This document shows positions 51,616 to 62,455 of a stretch of 64,000 nt of DNA, one piece after another (the first letter of the stretch is position 1; the number at the start of each line of letters is the position of its first letter). Source of the DNA: Hydrogenophaga sp. Lineage in GTDB: Bacteria > Pseudomonadota > Gammaproteobacteria > Burkholderiales > Burkholderiaceae_C. The stretch covers positions 725,566-789,565 of the forward strand of contig NZ_JADMJO010000003.1 of the NCBI RefSeq assembly GCF_018780385.1. Direction: 5' to 3'. Under the pieces are notes generated by a model. It had not been told where the DNA came from, searched no databases, and was given only the letters and a program-made list of their open reading frames with translations. The translations under genes were made by a program, and so were the position numbers.

Positions 51616-52698
51616 ATGACCACACAACCCCCGTTCACCGTTCAACGACTTTCCTGGCTGCGCTGGAGTTGCACCACCGCCTTGGGACTGTCGGTGTGGT
51701 GCGCAGGCGCGGCGCTGGCCTTTGACGCACAGGGTCACCGGGGCGCGCGGGGCCTGGCACCCGAGAACACGCTTGCGAGCATCGAGCAAGCCCTCGCCAT
51801 TGGTGTGACCACGATCGAATTCGACGTTGTGCTCAGCTCTGAGGGCGTGCCCGTGATCTCGCACGACACCACGCCCAACCCCGACATCACGCGCGACGCC
51901 AGCGGCAAATGGTTGCAGTCGCGCGGCAAGCCATTCAACCAGCTGAGCCTGGAGCAGATCGCCAGCCTGGACGTCGGGCGCATCAACCCGTCGAGCCGCT
52001 ACGCACGCGACTTCCAGAACCAGGCGCCGCAAGACGGTGAGCGCATCCCCACACTGGCGTCCGTGTTCGAGCGGGTCAAGCGGCTGGGCGCGGGCCATGT
52101 GCGCTTCAACATCGAGCTCAAGATGCATCCCCTTCGCCCAGAGGAGTCGCCCGAGCCCGAGGCGTTCGTGCGCGCCGTCGCCGCCGTCATCAACAGCCAC
52201 GGCATGGCCTCGCGCACGACCCTTCAAAGCTTCGACTGGCGGGTACTCAAGGCCAGTGAGGCCATCGCACCCGCCCTGCCGCGCTCGTTCCTGTCGGCCC
52301 AGATGCCACGCTTCAACACCTTGGCCGATGGAGCATGGACCTCGGGTATGAAGCTGGCCGATTTTGAAGATGCACCTGCCATGGTGGCCGCCGCAGGCGG
52401 CAAGCTCTGGTCACCCCAATTCAACGACCTCAGCCAGGCCACGCTGGCGCGCGCGCGCACGCTCAACCTGCGCGTGATTCCCTGGACGGTGAATGAGGTC
52501 AGCGACATGGCGCGGCTGATCGATTGGGGCGTGGACGGACTGATCACCGACTACCCCGACCGATTGCGCACGGTGATGCAGCAACGCGGCATGGTGCTGC
52601 CACCGACCGTGGTCACCCCGACGGCCAACGCGAAGCTGACGCTGCCCGCCGCCACCCCGGAGCCAGTGCGCTTCGGTGTGGCCCCCGACCTGCGCTGA
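51616..52698 (+). CDS. periplasmic glycerophosphodiester phosphodiesterase
   Basis: AAGGAGG precedes ATG 51616. The 360-residue protein has a signal peptide (TALGLSVWCAGAALA) and the GDPD motif: QGHRGARGLAPENTLASIEQ, EFDVVLSSEGVPVISHD (Glu/Asp/His for Ca2+) and RFNIELKMHP, and the late DGLITDYPDRL. It resembles GlpQ and splits glycerophosphodiesters into glycerol-3-phosphate and alcohol. No glpT is next to it. Confidence 0.94.
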   Translation: MTTQPPFTVQRLSWLRWSCTTALGLSVWCAGAALAFDAQGHRGARGLAPENTLASIEQALAIGVTTIEFDVVLSSEGVPVISHDTTPNPDITRDASGKWLQSRGKPFNQLSLEQIASLDVGRINPSSRYARDFQNQAPQDGERIPTLASVFERVKRLGAGHVRFNIELKMHPLRPEESPEPEAFVRAVAAVINSHGMASRTTLQSFDWRVLKASEAIAPALPRSFLSAQMPRFNTLADGAWTSGMKLADFEDAPAMVAAAGGKLWSPQFNDLSQATLARARTLNLRVIPWTVNEVSDMARLIDWGVDGLITDYPDRLRTVMQQRGMVLPPTVVTPTANAKLTLPAATPEPVRFGVAPDLR

Positions 52699-52699
52699 G

Positions 52700-52730
52700 C
52701 CGAGTGGCTACCGACCTCCGGTCGGCTCGG
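52700..52730. terminator. hairpin after the glycerophosphodiesterase gene
   Basis: CCGACC-TCC-GGTCGG (52711-52725) forms the inner stem and CCGAG/CTCGG (52700-52704, 52726-52730) the outer stem. It starts 2 bp after the stop. There is no T tract, so it may be only a 3'-end stem. Confidence 0.4.
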
Positions 52731-52786
52731 GTGTAAGCGGGCGGCCGAGCGGCCGACCAACCGCCATTCCCCACCTGGAGATGGCC

Positions 52787-53521
52787 ATGACCCACACCTC
52801 ACGCGCACTGCCCTGCATCACGGCCCTCGCAGCCACCCTCGGGGCCGCGGGGGCAGCCGCGCAGACCTGCGAGGTCCGCTCCGGCCCGAGGCCGCCCGCG
52901 GTGGTGGAGCTCTACACGTCCGAAGGCTGCAGCTCGTGCCCGCCGGCCGACCGCTGGCTGTCCACCCTCAAGGCCAAGGACAACGTGCTGGCGCTCTCCT
53001 TCCATGTGAACTACTGGAACCACCTGGGCTGGCGCGACCCGTTCGCCACACCGGAGACCACCGCCCGCCAGTACCGGCTGAAAGAGGCACTGGGTGGCAA
53101 ATACGTCTACACGCCACAGATCGTGCTCAATGGTCGCGACCACCGCAGCTGGAGCGGCCAAAGCGCCAGCAGCCTGATCGGTTTGCCCGCTGCGGCCGCG
53201 CCGGCCTTGCACCTGCGCCGCCAAGGCAACGTGGTCACAGCGCAGATCGCGTCTGCCCCGGGCACCGAGCTCGCAGGCTATTGGGCTGTGCTGCAGGACG
53301 GCCTGATCAGCAAGGTCACGCGCGGCGAGAACGCGGGAGAAGACCTCCGACACGACCATGTGGTGAGCCGGTACCTGCCGGTGCCACCCTGGGACGCCGC
53401 CCAAGGCGGCAGCACCCAGCTCACACTGCCCTCGGGCGCGCCCCAGCGCGTGGCTTTCGTGGTGACGAACCCCGGCCTGACGCAGCCAGTGCAGGCACTG
53501 GTGCTGCAATGCCCCACCTGA
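52787..53521 (+). CDS. DUF1223 family protein (thioredoxin-like, exported)
   Basis: The 244-residue protein from ATG 52787 (GGAG 6 bp upstream; ATG 52781 is too close to it) has a signal peptide (LPCITALAATLGAAGAAA). The DUF1223 core has VVELYTSEGCSSCPPADRWL, with a CSSCPP thioredoxin-like motif, FHVNYWNHLGWRDPFATPET and YVYTPQIVLNGRDHRSWSG. The family may handle secreted thiol or redox chemistry; no reaction is established. Confidence 0.92.
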   Translation: MTHTSRALPCITALAATLGAAGAAAQTCEVRSGPRPPAVVELYTSEGCSSCPPADRWLSTLKAKDNVLALSFHVNYWNHLGWRDPFATPETTARQYRLKEALGGKYVYTPQIVLNGRDHRSWSGQSASSLIGLPAAAAPALHLRRQGNVVTAQIASAPGTELAGYWAVLQDGLISKVTRGENAGEDLRHDHVVSRYLPVPPWDAAQGGSTQLTLPSGAPQRVAFVVTNPGLTQPVQALVLQCPT

Positions 53522-53583
53522 AAGACGCGACTTCCAGCACCGTGGATGGAACCAACACCGGCTGATCCGTATCATTTCCACCC

Positions 53584-53649
53584 ATGCGCCACCGGTTCCT
53601 CGTCCTCATGATCGCCCTGCTGCCCCTGCGCGGCTGGGTGGGTGGGTGA
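53584..53649 (+). pseudogene. 21-codon ORF broken at a GGGT repeat, likely gene remnant
   Basis: The frame from ATG 53584 reads MRHRFLVLMIALLPLRGWVG and then one more Gly before stop TGA 53647-53649. A triple GGGT (53636-53647) precedes the stop. Removing one GGGT unit would extend the frame to GDAMAVAERFASQ and on into the DUF411 gene's frame. From memory, small Comamonadaceae proteins contain LPLRGWVGDAMA. The gene looks like a disrupted, shortened exported protein. Confidence 0.5.
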
Positions 53650-53728
53650 CGCCATGGCGGTGGCCGAGCGCTTTGCCAGTCAACCTGGGTCAGGTGCTGC
53701 CCAAAGCTTGACCCAACAGGAGACCACC

Positions 53729-54460
53729 ATGCAACGACGTTCCCTCTTCAGCACCGCGGCGGCATTGATCGCCGGCGCAGCCCTGCCCGCCTGGGCGCAA
53801 ACACCACCCGCCCTGCCCGTGCTGCAGGTCTGGAAAGACCCCAACTGCGGCTGCTGCCAGGACTGGGTGAGTTACCTCCAGGCCGACGGCTTTCAGGTGC
53901 AGGTGTTCGACACCGGCAACGCGGCCGTCCGCAAGCGCCTGGGCCTGCCCGAGAAGTTCGGCTCGTGCCACACCGGCCTGATCGGTGGCTACGTGATCGA
54001 AGGCCACGTGAACGCGCGCGAGATCCGCCGCCTGCTGGCCGAGAAGCCCAAGGCCATCGGTCTGGCCGTGCCAGGCATGCCGGTGGGCAGCCCGGGCATG
54101 GACGGTGCCGTGTACGGCGAGCGCCGCGACGCCTACGACGTGGTGCTGGTGCAGCCCGACGGCACGGGTCGCGTGTACCAGCACTACGCCGGCAACGCGG
54201 CGGGCTTCAAACGCACGGCCACCGCAGGCGAGACCTTGCCCATGGTGGAAGCCGAGGTCCGCCGCGTGGACACCGCCACCGGCAAGATCTCGCTCAAGCA
54301 CGGCGAGATCAAAAACCTGGACATGCCGCCCATGACCATGGTGTTCCAGGTGAAAGACACCGCGCTGCTGGGCAAGATCAAGGCCGGCGACAGGGTGCGT
54401 TTCACAGCGATGCAGGTCAATGGCGCCTACACCGTGATGAGCATCGAGCCGATGCCCTGA
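53729..54460 (+). CDS. DUF411-CusF fusion, predicted periplasmic copper protein
   Basis: CAGGAG precedes ATG 53729. The 243-residue protein has a signal peptide (RRSLFSTAAALIAGAALPAW, cut after WAQ). The DUF411 domain follows (LQVWKDPNCGCCQDWVSYL with CGCC, then KFGSCHTGLIGGYVIEGHV and AIGLAVPGMPVGSPGM). A C-terminal CusF-like domain has VDTATGKISLKHGEIKNLDM and PPMTMVFQVKD, with the His and two Met of Cu(I) sites. DUF411 and CusF are usually separate proteins of copper/silver resistance; here they are joined. No cusCBA is in the window. Confidence 0.88.
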   Translation: MQRRSLFSTAAALIAGAALPAWAQTPPALPVLQVWKDPNCGCCQDWVSYLQADGFQVQVFDTGNAAVRKRLGLPEKFGSCHTGLIGGYVIEGHVNAREIRRLLAEKPKAIGLAVPGMPVGSPGMDGAVYGERRDAYDVVLVQPDGTGRVYQHYAGNAAGFKRTATAGETLPMVEAEVRRVDTATGKISLKHGEIKNLDMPPMTMVFQVKDTALLGKIKAGDRVRFTAMQVNGAYTVMSIEPMP

Positions 54461-54519
54461 GCCGATCTCAAAGGTCCGCGACAACAGCTCCTTGCAGGGT
54501 GCCGTGCTAATGTCGCGGC

Positions 54520-55845
54520 ATGCCAAAAACCCTTCGCTACACGCTCATCTCATTGCGCGAGATGGTCGTGTCATTCGGCCCCTTTGCCCTGCTCACCATC
54601 GCGCTGCTGGGCGTGGCCTATTGGTGGCTCAACCCCACGCCGCCCAAGCGGGTGGTGCTGGCCACCGGCCCGGAACAAAGCGCTTACGCCGAGTTCGGCA
54701 AGCGCTACGCCGAGGCGCTGGCGCGCTACGGCATCACGGTCGAGCTGCTGTCATCCGAAGGGTCTTCCGCCAACCTCGAACTGCTGCGCACCGGCAAGGC
54801 CGATCTCGGCTTTGTGCAGGGTGGCACGGCCGACATCGGCTACGACGAGGAAGACAGCATCACCTCGCTGGGCAGCCTGTTCGTGGAACCGCTGTGGCTC
54901 TTCTACCGCGAAGACTCGGCCAGGCGACTGCGCAAATCCCCCACCGTGAACCACCTCGCCGAGCTCAGCGGCTGGCGGGTGAACGTGGGCACCGGTGGCA
55001 GTGGCGTGCCACGCCTGTTCTCCACACTCCTCGACGTGAACCGCGTCGACCCGAAGCAGATGCGCCTGAGCAAACTGGAGCAGACCCCGGCCACGGTGGC
55101 CTTTCTGGGTGGTGAAATCGACGCCGTGGTGTTCGCCTCGGCGCCCGAGTCGCTGATGGTGCAGATGCTGCTGCAGACGCCGGGCGTGAAGTTGCTGGAC
55201 TTCGCGCAAAGCGAAGCCTATTCACGGCGCTTTGGTTACCTCACGCCGGTGGTCATGCCGCAGGGCGTGGTGGACCTGGCGCGCAACATACCGAGTCGCG
55301 ACGTGCGACTGGTCGCCTCCACCACCAGCTTGCTGGCGCACAGCGACACCCACCCCGCCATCCTGCAGCTCTTCGCGCAAACGGCCACCGGGCTGCACGG
55401 TGGCTCGGGCTGGTTCAGCAAAGCGAGCGAATACCCCAGCCTGGAGCACAGCGAGGTGCCGATTTCCCCTGAGGCCTCTCGCGCCATCAAGAACGGTGCA
55501 CCGTTCCTGCAGCGCTACCTGCCTTTCTGGCTGGCCAACCTGATCGAACGCATGTGGCTGGCCATGGGCCTGATCCTGGCGCTGGCGCTGCCGCTCTCGC
55601 GCATCGTGCCCCCGCTCTACACCTTCCGCATCCGCAAGCGGGTGTTCCGCTGGTACGCCGAACTGCGCGACGTGGAGCAGCGCTTCGAGACCGCGCCCGA
55701 CAAGGCGCCCGAACTCGTCGAGCAGCTCGACGCGATGGAGTCGAAGGTGGAGAAGGTGGTGATGCCGCTGTCGTACACCGACGAACTCTATGCGCTGCGC
55801 AACAACATCCATCTGGTGCGCAAGAAACTGCTTAGAAAGGTCTGA
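54520..55845 (+). CDS. TAXI-family TRAP substrate-binding-like protein, membrane-anchored
   Basis: The 441-residue protein has an N-terminal membrane segment (GPFALLTIALLGVAYWWL) and a periplasmic TAXI domain. The domain reads VVLATGPEQSAYAEFGKRY, ELLSSEGSSANLELL, GKADLGFVQGGTA and VNVGTGGSGVPRLFSTLLD. A second membrane segment (LIERMWLAMGLILALALPLS) and a cytoplasmic coiled-coil-like tail (ELVEQLDAMESKVEKV) follow. Normal TAXI proteins are soluble, so this is a membrane-tethered form. No TRAP permease is adjacent. Confidence 0.9.
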   Translation: MPKTLRYTLISLREMVVSFGPFALLTIALLGVAYWWLNPTPPKRVVLATGPEQSAYAEFGKRYAEALARYGITVELLSSEGSSANLELLRTGKADLGFVQGGTADIGYDEEDSITSLGSLFVEPLWLFYREDSARRLRKSPTVNHLAELSGWRVNVGTGGSGVPRLFSTLLDVNRVDPKQMRLSKLEQTPATVAFLGGEIDAVVFASAPESLMVQMLLQTPGVKLLDFAQSEAYSRRFGYLTPVVMPQGVVDLARNIPSRDVRLVASTTSLLAHSDTHPAILQLFAQTATGLHGGSGWFSKASEYPSLEHSEVPISPEASRAIKNGAPFLQRYLPFWLANLIERMWLAMGLILALALPLSRIVPPLYTFRIRKRVFRWYAELRDVEQRFETAPDKAPELVEQLDAMESKVEKVVMPLSYTDELYALRNNIHLVRKKLLRKV

Positions 55846-55853
55846 GCACGTTT

Positions 55854-55929
55854 CGCCGCAGGGCCGCCCCAAGGCAAAACAGCCCCCTCGGGGGGCAGCG
55901 ACCCGCGCAGCGGCGGAGCGTGGGGGGAG
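55854..55929. repeat. dispersed palindromic element between the TAXI and DUF1631 genes
   Basis: It contains GCCGCAGGGCCGCCCC, AGGCAAAACAGCCCCCTCGG with GGGGGGCAGCG, and CCGCGCAGCGGCGGAGCG. The inner stem is AGCCCCC/GGGGGGC. The consensus (GCCGCCCCAAGGC, AACAGCCCCCTCGGGGGGC) is known from memory as a common intergenic repeat in Acidovorax and relatives. It fills the space between convergent genes and may end both transcripts. Confidence 0.7.
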
Positions 55930-55931
55930 GT

Positions 55932-58019
55932 TTAAAGGCCGTCGGCCTTGATACTGTTCAGCCAGGCTTGACGTGTGACTTCGTCCAGCGCTTCATCGAC
56001 CACGCCGTGGTCCGCCACCACACGCAGTTTGTCCTGCTCGATCAGCCGATCGAGGCCGCGGCGGGTCATGGACAGCGATCGACCATTGACGCCCGCGAAC
56101 AGGAACAGCGTGCCGTGCGGGCTGGCCCAGGTGATCTGGCACCGCAGGGCCTGACCGTCCTGCCACACGTCCACCCAGGTGCCCACGCTGAGTTGTGACG
56201 GCGATTGCGCCGCCATCTCCGCCTTCAAGTCCACCCAGTCGCGCTGCAGGGGCTGGGTGTCCACGAAGGACGGTTGGGTGTCGGGCAAGGAGTCGTCCAT
56301 GAAGCAGGTGTCGCGCGCCTCGGCGGGCTGCATCCACGGCTCCATGTCGTCCTCGAACTGCTCACTGGGCTGTACATCCTGGGGCGGCTCGGCGCGCTGG
56401 GTCTTGTAGGCCGCTTCGTGCAAACCCATGAGGGCCTGAAAGAAAGCTTCGGCCTGTTCGCGCGGGTAGTCGATCGAGTCCAGACCTTCGCGCAGGGTGC
56501 GCAGCACGGTCGGGATCACCTTGACCAGACGCGGGCGGTTCAGACTCGCCACCGCCAGCTGACTCGACCACAGCAGGTCGGGAAGGATGTCCGTGTAACG
56601 CATCGCCGGCACTTCGGAGGTGCCCAGGCCAGTGGCGTTGGAGACCTCCAGTCGTGCCTGCGCCACCACCTGCGCCCATGGGCCGGTGAGGAAGCGCCTG
56701 ACCACCCCGGGGGACCGGTCAAAGTCGTTGCGCGACCGGAATTCCGCGGCCACCCGCTCGGCCAGCAGGTTGCGCTGCTCCACACGCACCAGGGTCTTCA
56801 CAGCCAGGCCGCGCGCCTTCACCTGCTCGGGGGCCATGGCCTCGGTCTGCGAGCGGTTGAAGTGCTGCAGCAAGCCTGGAAACCGATCAGCGAGATCCGG
56901 GCCGGGCTTCTGCAACGTGTCGATGATGCCGCGCACCTGGCGCGAAAATGCGGCGTAGCCACGGTCCTGCTCGTTCGTGTAGGCCAGGCTGTGTTCGGTG
57001 ATGGCGTCCAGCAAGCGGCGCGCGGGGTTCTGTCGGTCGGCGAAAAAGCGCGGGTCGGTGCGGGCCACTTGCAGCAAGGCGGGCTTCATGCCCTGCAGCA
57101 TCTCGCGCACCGGTCGCAACAAGCGTTCGTCGGCAGAGATCTGCTTGAGCATGAGCGAGACCACCTCGCTGGCGAGCGTGCGCACCATGGCATTGCTCGC
57201 CCCAGCGGTGCCGGGCTGGCGCAGGGGCTCTTCGTCGGGCTGCTCCAGGTTGCCCACCAGCAGTTGGTGCAAATGATCGAGCGTGAGCAGGGCATCTGTT
57301 CCCAGGCCGGTCTCTTCCGGCACACCACCGGCCCGTCGGCCCATGGGGGCGTCGGCCGTGGCGGTGCGGGCATCGGGCAACTGGATCACGGCATAGCCGG
57401 CCGCCTGCACGCCCATGCGGTCCAGCAAGGCGCTCAGGCGTGTGTACAGACCTTGCAGTTCGTGGCCCAGGGAAATGGCGCCGGTTTGCAGCCAGCGCGA
57501 ACGCACGGCCGGCGCGACGCTCAATCCTTTGAGTGCTTTCATCAAGGCGCTCACCACCACATCGGCGCGCAACGGGTTGGCTTCCGCATTCACACTGTGC
57601 ATGCCCTGTGCGGTGCACAGGCGAGCGGTGAGCTCAACGACTTCATGATCGACCGTCATGCTGACAATCTGCTGCACGCGGGCCAGCTCGACCGTCTCCT
57701 GAACCTGGTCGTCGCCCATGAGTTCGAGTTCGTCAAAGCTCACCGACCTGGCCCGGCGCGGCTGCGCGTCGGTGCCCGGCAAGGCGTTGCCCACCGAATC
57801 GCCAAGTGCTGCGAGAAACCGGGTCGCGATCAGGTCGCGATGCGACTCCAGCGCGGTGCGCGCATCGACAAAAACCTGCTTGTCGCCCAACTGGCGGGCC
57901 GACAGTTCCTTTTCCTTGAGCGCGGCGTGCAGATGGTCCAGCCAACGCGGCACCCACTCGCGCGTCTGGGCGAGCGCCTCCTTGAGGCAGGCGTCAAAAG
58001 CCTGGAGATGGGTATCCAT
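55932..58019 (-). CDS. DUF1631 family protein
   Basis: The 695-residue soluble protein from ATG 58019 has the DUF1631 order: an N-terminal helical part (HLQAFDACLKEALAQTREWV), RARSVSFDELELMGDDQVQE, then ELTARLCTAQGM and NPLRADVVVSALMKALKGL, the central RRLLDAITEHSLAYTNEQDR, and a C-terminal PilZ-like beta-domain (VGTWVDVWQDGQALRCQITW). Relatives are annotated as unknown or wrongly as thymidine phosphorylase. The PilZ-like end suggests a link to c-di-GMP or cell surface control, but the RxxxR motif is not evident. Confidence 0.9.
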   Translation of the reverse strand: MDTHLQAFDACLKEALAQTREWVPRWLDHLHAALKEKELSARQLGDKQVFVDARTALESHRDLIATRFLAALGDSVGNALPGTDAQPRRARSVSFDELELMGDDQVQETVELARVQQIVSMTVDHEVVELTARLCTAQGMHSVNAEANPLRADVVVSALMKALKGLSVAPAVRSRWLQTGAISLGHELQGLYTRLSALLDRMGVQAAGYAVIQLPDARTATADAPMGRRAGGVPEETGLGTDALLTLDHLHQLLVGNLEQPDEEPLRQPGTAGASNAMVRTLASEVVSLMLKQISADERLLRPVREMLQGMKPALLQVARTDPRFFADRQNPARRLLDAITEHSLAYTNEQDRGYAAFSRQVRGIIDTLQKPGPDLADRFPGLLQHFNRSQTEAMAPEQVKARGLAVKTLVRVEQRNLLAERVAAEFRSRNDFDRSPGVVRRFLTGPWAQVVAQARLEVSNATGLGTSEVPAMRYTDILPDLLWSSQLAVASLNRPRLVKVIPTVLRTLREGLDSIDYPREQAEAFFQALMGLHEAAYKTQRAEPPQDVQPSEQFEDDMEPWMQPAEARDTCFMDDSLPDTQPSFVDTQPLQRDWVDLKAEMAAQSPSQLSVGTWVDVWQDGQALRCQITWASPHGTLFLFAGVNGRSLSMTRRGLDRLIEQDKLRVVADHGVVDEALDEVTRQAWLNSIKADGL

Positions 58020-58125
58020 GCGGGCGGGTTCCTTCAGTCGTGTGGCCAAGGTCGGGGGGTTGAAACATTGTGACCAGCAGCCACCCCGCGCACAACCGGG
58101 AAAAGAAACCGAATGTCCCGGCTGT

Positions 58126-58664
58126 TCACTCTTTAGCCATGAGGGCTCGCCAGCCGTCGGTGCCCAGCTCGCGCAGGGTTTGCAGGTTGCGTTCGACGAT
58201 GGCGTCGGCGTCACCACCTTCGCTGGCCACGGCGCGTTCCACGCTCTCCTCGCGCAGCAGGTGCAGGGTGGGATACGGTGCCCGGTTGGTGCAGTTGGTC
58301 ACGTCGTCGGGCTCGGTGCCCTCGAACTGGAACAAGGGGTGAAAAGGCGCCACCTGGATCACACCCTCAAGCTCGTGCTCGACCACCACGTCATCCACCA
58401 CATTGAGGAAGTCGTTGAACACCTCGAAGTCGGGAAACAGCGTGGCGTGCACCAGCAAGGTGGTGTCGATCTCCTCGGCCGGCGTGTTCACCAACAAGGC
58501 CAGCTCGCGGTCGAGGTCGTCCAGAAACGCATCCAGATGACGCGCCTGGCTGACCACGATGCGCACCTGGTTCTTCACGTACACCGCCCGTGCGAACGGG
58601 CACAGGTTCAGGCCGATGACGGCCTTTTCCAGCCAGTGCCGTGTTGCGGCTTCGACGTCCAGCA

Positions 58665-58665
<1 letters not shown>
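58126..58665 (-). CDS. DUF1415 family protein
   Basis: The 179-residue protein matches DUF1415: WLEKAVIGLNLCPFARAVYV, VRIVVSQA, HATLFPDFEVFNDFL and FHPLFQFEGTEPDDVTNCTN with PYPTLHLLREESVERAV. The conserved Cys-Pro and His suggest a metal or redox site, but no function is set. ATG 58665 shares its A with the ettA stop (TGATG); GTG 58668 is also possible. It is co-translated with ettA. Confidence 0.9.
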
Positions 58666-60326
<1,661 letters not shown>

Positions 60327-60580
60327 TGCTGTGTGTGCCTGAGGAATCTGCAGCCAGGACGGCCGCGCAACCTCTGATTATCCCAGCATGCGACAATACG
60401 GCTCGTTGGGCACTTCAGTTGGCTCAACACCAGCCCTTCGCTGGGGTGCTCGCCAATCACTGGTCGGCACCAAACCCCTGAATCCATCTGCCCCAGACTG
60501 GCCGGGTGCCGCTTCCAACACCGAAGCGGCTCACGGAGTGGCCGATGCCCCCAGCGCCCTGGACGGGCGCCTCCAAAAAA

Positions 60581-62428
60581 ATGACCTTTGACGATCTGAA
60601 TCTGGCTCCGGCCATCGTGCAAGCCGTGCGTGAGCACGGTTACGAAACCCCCACCCCCATTCAAGTGGAAGCGATCCCCGCCGTGCTGGCGGGTCGCGAT
60701 CTGCTCGGTGGCGCCCAGACGGGCACCGGCAAGACCGCTGCCTTCACCCTGCCTCTGCTGCAACGCCTGGCCGACGGCGAACGCGCCAAGAACCGCTTCG
60801 GTGGCGTGGCCATCCGCGCGCTGGTGCTCACCCCCACCCGCGAACTCGCCGCGCAGGTCGAGGAATCTGTGCGCACCTACGGCAAACACCTCACCCTGAC
60901 ATCCACCGTCGTCTTCGGCGGCGTGGGCATGAACCCGCAGATCAACGCCATGAAACGCGGCGTGGACATTCTGGTGGCCACCCCCGGCCGCCTGCTCGAT
61001 CTGCAACAGCAAGGTTTCCTGGACCTCTCCGGCGTGCAGATGCTCGTGCTCGACGAAGCCGACCGCATGCTCGACATGGGCTTCATCCACGACGTGAAGA
61101 AGATCCTGGCGCTGGTGCCCAAGGACAAGCAGAGCCTGCTGTTCTCGGCCACCTTCAGCGACGAGATCCGTGACCTGGCCAGCGCCCTGCTCAAAGACCC
61201 GCTGCACATCCAGGTGACCCCGCGCAACACCACGGTGCAGCGCATCACCCAGGTGATCCACCCGGTGGGCCGCGGCAAGAAGAAGGCCCTGCTGGTGCAC
61301 ATCATCAACCAGCACAACTGGAGCCAGGTGCTGGTGTTCACCCGCACCAAGTTCGGCGCCAACAACGTGGCCGAGTACCTCACCAAGAACGGCATCCAGG
61401 CCATGGCGCTGCACGGCAACAAGAGCCAGGGTGCCCGCACCCAGGCGCTGGCCGGCTTCAAGAGCGGCGACATCCGCGCCCTGGTGGCCACCGACATCGC
61501 GGCGCGCGGCATCGACATCGATGAACTGCCGCACGTCGTGAACTACGAAATTCCCAACGTCAGCGAAGACTACGTGCACCGCATCGGCCGCACCGGCCGC
61601 GCGGGCAACGACGGCGCCGCGGTCAACCTGGTGAGCCTGGACGAAGAAGGCTTCATGATGGAGATCGAGCGCTTCACCAAGCAGCGCATCCCCGTGCAGA
61701 TGTTCCCCGATTTCATGCCCGAGCCGGGTGAGAAGGCCGAACCCATCGCCATGGGCCGCCAGACCATCTGGGGCGGCGCCGGCAAGCCGCCGAGCCGCGA
61801 CGTGATGGCCGCGGCCGCCAAGGCCGCGCGCACGGAAATGATGCAGCGCGTGCGCGAGAAGAAAGCCGGTGAGCCCCAGCAGGCTCGCGGCAATGGTGGC
61901 GGCGGCGGTGGCCAGCGCCAGCGTCCTGCCGGTGATGGCGCCCAGATCGACGGCCCGCGCGGCGAAGGCCGTCGCGGTGGTGGTGGCAACGGTGGCGGTC
62001 AGCGCGCGAATGGCAACGGGGGCAACGGTGGTGGCAATGGCCAACCACGTGGCAACAACGGCCCACGCAACGGCGGCGGCCAGGGCCAGCGCCCTCCGCG
62101 TCAGCAGGCCGACCGTGGTGACCGCATGGACCGCGCACCGCGCGAAGACCGTGGCCCGCGTGAAGACCGCGAACCCGGCGCCGAGCGCCAGCCCGGACCC
62201 AACGCCCACCTGGGCAGCCTGCGCATCAAGGAACCGCGCCCACGCGCGGCCAACCCCGGTGGCCAGCCCGATCCGCTGCGCACCAGCATCGACGCCATGC
62301 GCACCGGCAACCGCGGTGGCAAGGGTGGTGGTGGTGGCGGCCGCGGCGGCCCGCGCAATGCGGGTGGCGGCGGTGGTGGTGGCGGCAACGCCGATCCCCT
62401 GCGCACCAACTACGGCCGGATCCGCTGA
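60581..62428 (+). CDS. rhlE: ATP-dependent RNA helicase RhlE-like (DEAD-box)
   Basis: The 615-residue protein from ATG 60581 (an in-frame ATG 60545 has GGAG upstream and would add 12 residues) has the Q motif [38 protein letters not shown] with SATFS, ARGIDI and HRIGRTGR. After about residue 435 a long Gly/Arg/Asn-rich tail begins, with GGGGGGRGG and [11 protein letters not shown] runs, likely to bind RNA. RhlE helps ribosome assembly and cold growth. It is divergent from ettA. Confidence 0.93.
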   Translation: MTFDDLNLAPAIVQAVREHGYETPTPIQVEAIPAVLAGRDLLGGAQTGTGKTAAFTLPLLQRLADGERAKNRFGGVAIRALVLTPTRELAAQVEESVRTYGKHLTLTSTVVFGGVGMNPQINAMKRGVDILVATPGRLLDLQQQGFLDLSGVQMLVLDEADRMLDMGFIHDVKKILALVPKDKQSLLFSATFSDEIRDLASALLKDPLHIQVTPRNTTVQRITQVIHPVGRGKKKALLVHIINQHNWSQVLVFTRTKFGANNVAEYLTKNGIQAMALHGNKSQGARTQALAGFKSGDIRALVATDIAARGIDIDELPHVVNYEIPNVSEDYVHRIGRTGRAGNDGAAVNLVSLDEEGFMMEIERFTKQRIPVQMFPDFMPEPGEKAEPIAMGRQTIWGGAGKPPSRDVMAAAAKAARTEMMQRVREKKAGEPQQARGNGGGGGGQRQRPAGDGAQIDGPRGEGRRGGGGNGGGQRANGNGGNGGGNGQPRGNNGPRNGGGQGQRPPRQQADRGDRMDRAPREDRGPREDREPGAERQPGPNAHLGSLRIKEPRPRAANPGGQPDPLRTSIDAMRTGNRGGKGGGGGGRGGPRNAGGGGGGGGNADPLRTNYGRIR

Positions 62429-62455
62429 ACGCATCTGCTGAACTACAGTGCGGTC

